Positions 58,776 through 64,000 of a DNA stretch of 64,000 nt are shown here, one piece after another. The first letter of the stretch is position 1; each line of letters begins with the position of its first letter. The position numbers and the translations under genes were made by a program. The notes below the pieces were generated by a model that saw nothing but the letters and a program-made list of their open reading frames with translations, was not told the DNA's origin and made no database searches. The stretch is from UBA11574 sp963752565 (GTDB lineage Bacteria; Desulfobacterota; Desulfobacteria; Desulfobacterales; UBA11574). Location: assembly GCA_963752565.1 (NCBI GenBank), contig CAVVZC010000015.1:13425-77424 (forward strand), in the 5' to 3' direction.

Positions 58776-58970
58776 TTAATGAAATATTTTGTTCCTATCT
58801 GATAATTTTATACCTAACGCTAAAAGGATTTTTCGTTTTGTTTCCATTCTGCATGGCTTACCATGTTCTATCCGTGTTAGGGTGTCTACTGATAAATTTG
58901 CTATCCTAGCAAGTTCGGCCTTGCTGATCAAAAAAGACTCTCTAATTTCTTTTAAGGAATTTGTGCTCAT
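58776..58970 (-). CDS. Small XRE-type HTH protein (paralog of the one at 20092)
   Basis: 64 residues: NSLKEIRESFLISKAELARI, ANLSVDTLTRIEHGKPCRME, TKRKILLALGIKLSDRNKIF. Nearly the same as the protein at 20092-20298, including the C-terminal SDRNK-FH. GAGG lies 8 bases before the ATG. Confidence 0.85.
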   Translation of the reverse strand: MSTNSLKEIRESFLISKAELARIANLSVDTLTRIEHGKPCRMETKRKILLALGIKLSDRNKIFH

Positions 58971-59090
58971 TTTTTCACGCCTCAAATAGGTCTGTCATTT
59001 CAGACAATAAATACAGGCAAAGAATAACAACGTTGAAAAGAAATGTAATATCCGAAATTATGTTCACTAACCTATCATTTTTTCTTTTAA

Positions 59091-59279
59091 CTAATGATAG
59101 TAACCTACGTACGCGCCACATTTAGCATTGAAGTGTTCCATGGCTTCTTCTGGAGAATTAAAAACAAGCCAATCTCTCCTGACTATCGTCCCATATTGTT
59201 TTCGAATTCTTAGGATTTCATTGTCACCATGGTATTCAAAAGCGTCGCTGTAGGCACTGTAAAGTTCATATTTTATCAT
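59091..59279 (-). CDS. Small hypothetical protein (62 aa)
   Basis: 62 residues with a GGAGAGGG site: MIKYELYSAYSDAFEYHGDN, EILRIRKQYGTIVRRDWLVF, NSPEEAMEHFNAKC. The pattern (F-SPEEA--YF) recalls a common small-protein fold without known function. Its promoter (59408-59435) belongs to the palindromic-spacer family. Confidence 0.65.
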   Translation of the reverse strand: MIKYELYSAYSDAFEYHGDNEILRIRKQYGTIVRRDWLVFNSPEEAMEHFNAKCGAYVGYYH

Positions 59280-59407
59280 TTTCCCTCTCCGTGGTATAGA
59301 AAATAAATTCATTCACAGAAACATTGTTGAATATGAGGAACATGTCTTAATGTATGAATACTTTTATTCTAAATTATAACTTAATTTAATTATAGAATAT
59401 TACATAT

Positions 59408-59435
59408 AATATAATACCACAATGTGCCATGTCAA
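59408..59435 (-). promoter_or_regulatory. Promoter with palindromic spacer
   Basis: Minus strand TTGACA (59430-59435), 16-base spacer with CACATTGTG, TATATT (59408-59413). The leader to the gene is about 120 bases. Text upstream of the -35 resembles that at 35.7 kb. Confidence 0.6.
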
Positions 59436-59530
59436 TGGGGTGGATACCTTATTTTTTGTAAGGGAATATACTAAAATAAATAGTAAAAAAATCTACGGGA
59501 TAGGCGTGTTCGGCTGAAATTGTGGTAGCC

Positions 59531-59576
59531 AAAAAAAAGAAAAGCGCGGATTATTTCGATTCCACGCTTTTCTTTT
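59531..59576. terminator. Bidirectional terminator
   Basis: GAAAAGCG (59539-59546) pairs with CGCTTTTC (59565-59572), with inner GGA / TCC. Both sides have T-tracts (A8 before it on the plus strand). It ends the vWA-OmpA gene on the minus strand. Confidence 0.85.
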
Positions 59577-59596
59577 ATCATGGATGACTGGATATT

Positions 59597-60775
59597 TTAT
59601 TTGACCGGTGTTAATTCAACCCGCCTGTTTTTGGCCCGGCCTTCTTTCGTGCTATTGCTGGCCGCCGGGTTTGTAAGACCAAAACCCTTCGTGGTGAGGC
59701 GATTGGGATCAATTCCTCTGCTAACGAAATGATCTTTTATGGCTTCGGCCCGTTTTACAGAAAGGGTCATGTTATACGCTGCGGATCCGGTGCTGTCTGT
59801 GTGTCCGTCGACCTCAACCTTGAGATCCGGATTCTTTTTCATTATCAAAACCGCTTCCTGGAGCATGGGATATGCTACAGACTTTACCTCTGCACTGTTA
59901 ATATCAAACAGCACTAATGCGGCGTAGGTCCAGCATCCCCTGGCATCCACAGTGGCCCCCATCGGGGTGTCGGGGCATTGATCCATATTGTCCGCCACAC
60001 CGTCCTTATCACTGTCCATCGGCATGGGAGCAGCCTTGGGAGCGGGTTTGGGAGCAGGCTTGGCTAAAAACAACCCTTTTACAAAACCGGCCATGTTCGA
60101 CGAGGAAGCAAGCTGATTGGCAGTGGTTGACATTCCGCAACCACCGGCTTTGGCTATCTGTTCCAGAGTCATTTTCCCGGCAGGATTATCCCCCACCAAT
60201 ACCGTATCGATACAAAGCCGGTCACCGAACTGGCTTTTCAAGGCCTTTGCAGCCTTTACCGGGGCCTGGTCCATCTTTTCTCCATCGCTGACGAGAATGA
60301 CCGCCGTGGAACCTCGGGTCGACTTAAGGTCTACACCGGAAGCCTTGATGGCTTTTGCCAGAGCAAGAGAACTATCTCCGCTGGGCCCCTTTGTAGCGTT
60401 CAGGGCTGATCCAAACCCTGAAGTTGAATACTTGGTTGGCCCGTAAACAAGCATGGCTGACTTGTCAGGCAGATGGGCATCATGACCAAACGTCATGAGA
60501 GCACCATTATAATTCAATTCCGGAAGCGTCTGATTCATAGCGGTTAAGAACTCTTTGGCAATCTTGGCCTTTTCCTTCTTCCCGTATTTATCCGCCATTG
60601 AAGAAGATGTGTCCAGGATCACCACAAAATTGTCAACCTTGGGCACATACTGACTTGCGTCAAATTTATACGGTTCGAACGACGGTGCGGTCTTTATAAC
60701 TTTCTTGCCGCCACAACTGATTAGCAGGGTGCTGATCATTAAAATAAACAACGGTGTCAAATAACTCTTTTTCAT
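59597..60775 (-). CDS. vWA-OmpA lipoprotein
   Basis: 392 residues: lipobox (TLLISCGGKK), a von Willebrand A domain (~50-235) with intact MIDAS DTSSSM and later SDGE, one TSP type-3 calcium-binding repeat (DSDKDGVADNMDQCPDTP, ~255), then an OmpA_C peptidoglycan-binding domain (LFDINSAEVKS, EVDGHTDSTGSAAYNMTLS, NRRVELTPV). It anchors to the outer membrane and to peptidoglycan; the vWA domain probably binds a partner. AAGGAGG site. Confidence 0.93.
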   Translation of the reverse strand: MKKSYLTPLFILMISTLLISCGGKKVIKTAPSFEPYKFDASQYVPKVDNFVVILDTSSSMADKYGKKEKAKIAKEFLTAMNQTLPELNYNGALMTFGHDAHLPDKSAMLVYGPTKYSTSGFGSALNATKGPSGDSSLALAKAIKASGVDLKSTRGSTAVILVSDGEKMDQAPVKAAKALKSQFGDRLCIDTVLVGDNPAGKMTLEQIAKAGGCGMSTTANQLASSSNMAGFVKGLFLAKPAPKPAPKAAPMPMDSDKDGVADNMDQCPDTPMGATVDARGCWTYAALVLFDINSAEVKSVAYPMLQEAVLIMKKNPDLKVEVDGHTDSTGSAAYNMTLSVKRAEAIKDHFVSRGIDPNRLTTKGFGLTNPAASNSTKEGRAKNRRVELTPVK

Positions 60776-61296
60776 GTCCTTCCTCCTTATTTTTTGGCGT
60801 AATCTTTTTAATTCTGCCTCAAGAACCTATTTTTTTGTTTGGTATACCTGGAATCCTATAGGGTCAGATTGTACATCAGACCTTTTTGGCCTTAAACGAA
60901 AGCAACCATCTGACCTTTAGTATTGGTATCATCTTTATAGATTTCAACCAATCGTCATAATTTTTAAACATTAAGACCGATAACAGGTATTGTCTACCGC
61001 CTTTTGGTATAAAAACTCAAATTTGTTGAGGATTACCCCATGAAGATCGGCTGGTCAAAACCTGTGCGTTCTTAACATAATTGAGGATATCACAATAATT
61101 TTAAAGCCTCAAAAACGTGTCATGTGTAACAGATAGTGAAGGTTTTGGATTGAAGATTCCAAATTGAAATCATTAAAATTTAAAGATGCTCTGGGTTACG
61201 TATAGAATGCAAAGCATCACATTCAGCTGATCAGGTAAGACCAGAAATGTTACATTTTCCTGTTTAAATTTAGTATGAATAAAAAAGCATTCGTCG
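60776..61296. other. Gap, nothing recognised
   Basis: About 520 AT-rich bases between the OmpA-type gene's upstream side and the end of the pseudouridine synthase gene. No gene or clear structure is seen. Confidence 0.35.
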
Positions 61297-61911
61297 TTAA
61301 TTACTTACAAGTGATTTAAAATAAGTAGGAACCTTTGTCTCAAAGGTCATCTTCTCTTTTGTATAGGGATGTAATATTGTTATGGAGGCCGCATGAAGTG
61401 TAAGTCTCTTAATACCCTTTTCTTTTTCCCCATACATTTTATCTCCAGCTACAGGACAACCTTTTTCCGAAAAATGGACCCGGATCTGATTTTTCCTACC
61501 TGTAAGCAGATCTATTTCAAGCAGACTGTACTTTTTTGATTCTCTCAGAACTTTATACCCGGTCTTAGCAAGCTTACCTTTTTTAGGATCATCAACAGAA
61601 TACATTTTATGAACACGGTTTTCTGCAAGATATGAAGTAATTACGCCCTCCTTCTTCGGTAACGTTCCATGTACTACGGCATAGTATTTTTTTTTAAATC
61701 CCTGCCACTCTTCCTGAAGATAACGCTTGGCATTTTCATTTTTAGCAAAAACGATAATACCGGAAGTATCTCTATCCAGACGATGTACGATAAATATCCG
61801 GTTTCTTGATTTCTGATTCCCTTTTCGCACGTACGTATTTAAGAGATAATAAGCTGTATTTTCTCTGACTTTCTCAGTACTCACTGTTAAAAGACCACTC
61901 ATTTTATCCAC
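61297..61911 (-). CDS. RluA-family pseudouridine synthase, 5' end unclear
   Basis: The frame holds HRLDRDTSGIIVFAK with the catalytic Asp and the later HAASITILHP end typical of RluA. In-frame residues before the first ATG (KGLSILYEDHDILVVDK) also belong to the family, so the true start is upstream. The frame is blocked there: a 7-C run (about 61966-61972 on the plus strand as G7) separates it from a frame open to 62099. One base more would join them. Either a sequence error, slippage, or decay. It modifies U in rRNA/tRNA. Confidence 0.8.
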   Translation of the reverse strand: MDKMSGLLTVSTEKVRENTAYYLLNTYVRKGNQKSRNRIFIVHRLDRDTSGIIVFAKNENAKRYLQEEWQGFKKKYYAVVHGTLPKKEGVITSYLAENRVHKMYSVDDPKKGKLAKTGYKVLRESKKYSLLEIDLLTGRKNQIRVHFSEKGCPVAGDKMYGEKEKGIKRLTLHAASITILHPYTKEKMTFETKVPTYFKSLVSN

Positions 61912-62073
61912 AACCAGAATATCATGATCTTCATAGAGAATAGAAAGCCCCTTGGGCTGATATCTTTTGGGGGGGCTTTTAAAGATTTTTCTGACTTTCC
62001 CGCATAATGTTTACTTAAGAATACTGAATCGTGAAACAGCTCTTCTGCCTTGCCGACTTGAAAAAGCAGTCTT

Positions 62074-63060
62074 TTAAATTTGCAGTTCCAGAATGTCACT
62101 GTCGCTTAACACGTGGTCCCGTTGCACCAATTGTCCGTCATAGACGGCCGTGCCCCATAATCGGGCGGTTTTTAATTTGCGGGCGAAATCCTGGTGAACT
62201 TTTCCTGCAAAATCCTCGACCGTATCCCCTTTTTTCAAAATAAACGGTTCATTGAAATCCGGCTCTTTGCCGGGAGCTTTGGAGTAGACGCGTATAATTT
62301 CGAGTCGCTCAAACAGCATCCTTTTAAACAGTTCCAGGTTGCGGCCGGTGGTTGCTGAAACCGGAATCGAAGGCCAGTCATTTTCAAGCAGCTCACAGAA
62401 AATCTCGAAATTTTCATCAAAATTTTCATCGTCAAACTTATTGGTCAACACCAAAAAGGGGATGAAGATCAAGCCCCGCTGCTCAGAGCATAGTTTCTTC
62501 AGGTGATCGGGCATGATCCGGTGTTCATGAAGTATGGCAACCGAGTCTTCAAGCTGATGTACAGGATCTGTCTGCAAATCGACAATCAATACAATGTAGT
62601 CCGATCTACGAATTAAGTCCAGCAATTCCGGTTCCATAAAATTCCGGTTAAGCGGCGGCGTATCCACCAGTTGGATCTGGATATTTTCCATTGGCATCAT
62701 TCCCGGAGTGGGTTTCCAGGTTGTATGCGGAAAATCAGCGATTTCGGGTGTAGCGTTGGTGAGAGCCGATACCAGGGCGGATTTGCCCACATTGGCAGGA
62801 CCGACCAGCACCACTTGCCCGGCGCCTTCTTTGTCGATACGAAAAGCCGATTCTCGCTTGCCGGTACCTTTTTTGGCCTGAGCGGTGGTTTTTAATTTAG
62901 AGAGCCGTTTGCGCAGTCCGGCCCTGAGCTTGTCCGTGCCTTTGTGTTTGGGAACAATGCGCAGCAATTCATCGATACAAGAGATTTTCTCACCAGGTGT
63001 TTTGGCGGCTCGATAGCGTTTATCCGCCTCAAAATACTCAGGGGGAAGATTTGTCGCCAT
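62074..63060 (-). CDS. DRG/OBG-type GTPase with TGS domain
   Basis: 328 residues: helical N-terminus (~1-75), G1 VGPANVGKSALV (~84), G3 LVDTPPLN (~131), G4 LTNKFD (~205), G5-like SATTGRNLEL (~233), and a C-terminal TGS domain (ILKKGDTVEDFAGKVHQDFA, GQLVQRDHVLSDSDILEL). It resembles the archaeal/eukaryotic DRG proteins more than bacterial Obg. Probably ribosome- or tRNA-associated. Confidence 0.92.
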   Translation of the reverse strand: MATNLPPEYFEADKRYRAAKTPGEKISCIDELLRIVPKHKGTDKLRAGLRKRLSKLKTTAQAKKGTGKRESAFRIDKEGAGQVVLVGPANVGKSALVSALTNATPEIADFPHTTWKPTPGMMPMENIQIQLVDTPPLNRNFMEPELLDLIRRSDYIVLIVDLQTDPVHQLEDSVAILHEHRIMPDHLKKLCSEQRGLIFIPFLVLTNKFDDENFDENFEIFCELLENDWPSIPVSATTGRNLELFKRMLFERLEIIRVYSKAPGKEPDFNEPFILKKGDTVEDFAGKVHQDFARKLKTARLWGTAVYDGQLVQRDHVLSDSDILELQI

Positions 63061-63197
63061 GATTTGACCGGATGCTTTTTAATAAAATAAGTGTTGAATG
63101 AATCTTATTTAAAATGTCAAATGCAGCCAATTCTTCGTTCAAATAAAGCCTAAAATCTTCAATTATGGAATTTAAAACTATATATATCTAAAAAACC

Positions 63198-63300
63198 ATA
63201 AAAAAGCAAAAGGACAAACCCAGCGAAATATGTTTGCCCTCGATGAAAAACGATTATACACGATTTTTTATAGACATGATACGTGTGTTTTATGTCAAAA
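63198..63300 (-). repeat. Repeat family C, copy 4 (inverted)
   Basis: Minus strand: AAACACACGTATCATGTCTA, AAAAATCGTGTATAATCG, then GGGCAAAC / GGGTTTGTCC and CTTTTGCTTTTTT. Same as copies at 22341, 24481 and 25492. It lies between the GTPase and arylsulfatase-like genes. Confidence 0.6.
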
Positions 63301-63451
63301 AACAGAGGTTTAGACATTTTTTCAAAACCACTCAATATTGGGCAGAAAGGCCAATTGTGGATGGGCACTAACTAAAAACGCAAATATGGTCTTCCCATAA
63401 AAATTGAACCCCGGTTTCTATAGACCGCTTAAACGTAACGTCCAAAATAAA

Positions 63452-64000
63452 TTAGTCGGTCAACGTGATCACTACCCTGTCCAGATTCCCTACAAAGGGG
63501 AAGGGGCCGTTGTAAAGCTTTGACACCTGGGTTCCGGTGTCACGGCCCACGTCGAAAGTCTCCGCAAGTGAATAGGTGCTGATGTGCATCCTGGGCATGT
63601 TGATCCTGTCGACTTTTTTACCGTTGACGTAAAGCTCCCCGGTACCGGCGAATTCCCCGGTCTTGATGAAGTTAACCTTCAGTTCTGTCTTGCCTTTGGT
63701 CAGCGGCGGGGACTTTAAGGTGTAGTAGACACCGTCTAAAAAGTTGTAGTCGTAGTAGAGCCGGCGGTTCTTTATGAACATGGTGAAGCCCCCGGTCATA
63801 CCGCCCACCGCGACGATTACCCCTTCCTCTTTGCCGGTAAGGTCAATATTGGTAACGATGGTATGGGAGCGGTTCTTGACGGGCGCAGAGGCCTTCTCGG
63901 CAATACGGAACGCCCCCGGGGCGTAGTAGACGAATTCCTTCCGGTCACCGAACAAACGGTCCTGCTGCTTGGCGAGCCGCATGATCATGTCGTCGTGAAG
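63452..64000 (-). CDS. Arylsulfatase-like protein, C-terminal part (cut by window edge)
   Basis: The frame is open to base 64000. The visible ~182 residues match the C-terminal beta-sandwich of a group of bacterial arylsulfatases: DRLFGDRKEFVYYAPGAFRI, NRSHTIVTNIDL, TGGFTMFIKNRRLYYDYNFL, ELYVNGKKVDRINMPRM, TFDVGRDTGTQVS. The catalytic N-terminal domain with the formylglycine site is outside the window. Confidence 0.87.
   Translation of the reverse strand, partial: LHDDMIMRLAKQQDRLFGDRKEFVYYAPGAFRIAEKASAPVKNRSHTIVTNIDLTGKEEGVIVAVGGMTGGFTMFIKNRRLYYDYNFLDGVYYTLKSPPLTKGKTELKVNFIKTGEFAGTGELYVNGKKVDRINMPRMHISTYSLAETFDVGRDTGTQVSKLYNGPFPFVGNLDRVVITLTD

Noticed and set aside
63159..63368. 69-codon minus-strand frame
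   Set aside because: Translation of repeat C copy 4; same peptide fragments as at 22 and 24 kb.
1..64000. CRISPR array, tRNA or rRNA genes
   Set aside because: No regularly spaced direct repeats, and no cloverleaf or rRNA core sequence, were seen on either strand by eye. The IVP-type proteins are not evidence for an rRNA operon here.

Overview
The window looks like a chromosome segment of a sulfate-reducer-type bacterium of the Desulfobacterota (Desulfobacterales-like). The evidence is indirect: a typical mix of gene families (thiolase, CitE-like lyase, SerA, HD-GYP and HDOD proteins, a PEP-CTERM protein, arsM, small Desulfobacterales-type hypothetical proteins), moderate GC in genes, and AT-rich gaps full of short repeats. 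No rRNA, tRNA or CRISPR array was seen. The two ends cut a thiolase (left) and an arylsulfatase-like gene (right).

Layout. 1-18.7 kb is mostly core-like: thiolase end, HEAT protein + HD-GYP, SH3 and cNMP-HDOD regulators, response regulator, M1 aminopeptidase, an arsR-arsM-AhpD-like arsenic operon, a molybdenum-carrier-like protein, and a CitE-like lyase / serA / PurD-like ATP-grasp block. 18.7-42.5 kb is an accessory region: many short genes, frameshifted lipoproteins, a dead ISL3 transposase, a dead tyrosine recombinase, a truncated group II intron, four-helix-bundle (IVP) and GIY-YIG remnants, and at least four families of intergenic repeats. It also holds a phosphatase + two EamA transporters, an aldo/keto reductase, a NUDIX protein and a hybrid histidine kinase. 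42.6-64 kb returns to ordinary genes: LemA + DUF2207, a MacAB-type ABC exporter with two permeases, a beta-CASP nuclease-like protein, membrane proteins, a zinc peptidase, an outer-membrane barrel, a vWA-OmpA lipoprotein, a pseudouridine synthase and a DRG/OBG-type GTPase.

The most interesting layer is RNA. I see four GEMM-I (cyclic-di-GMP class) riboswitch-like leaders: before a 54-aa membrane protein (6.6 kb), before a PEP-CTERM protein plus a 50-aa Arg-rich protein (23.2 kb), before a frameshifted DUF4136 lipoprotein (35.4 kb, minus) and before an outer-membrane barrel (57.0 kb). The 23 kb and 35 kb copies share an altered core. With an HD-GYP protein and a PilZ-like protein nearby, this suggests a cyclic-dinucleotide control layer over surface proteins. 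In addition there are candidate small RNA genes: a duplicated promoter-hairpin-terminator unit (20.4 and 35.6 kb) with a CU-rich anti-Shine-Dalgarno-like stretch, and two adjacent units at 36.1-36.3 kb that are complementary to each other over 17 of 18 nt. Several of these promoters, and two for small protein genes, share a -35 TTGACAT followed by a CACA/TGTG palindrome, as if under one regulator. Small proteins also occur as paralogous pairs (30/31-aa membrane proteins, 50-aa Arg-rich proteins, 63-aa proteins, HTH proteins). All functional statements are inferences from sequence reading; no database search or folding was run.
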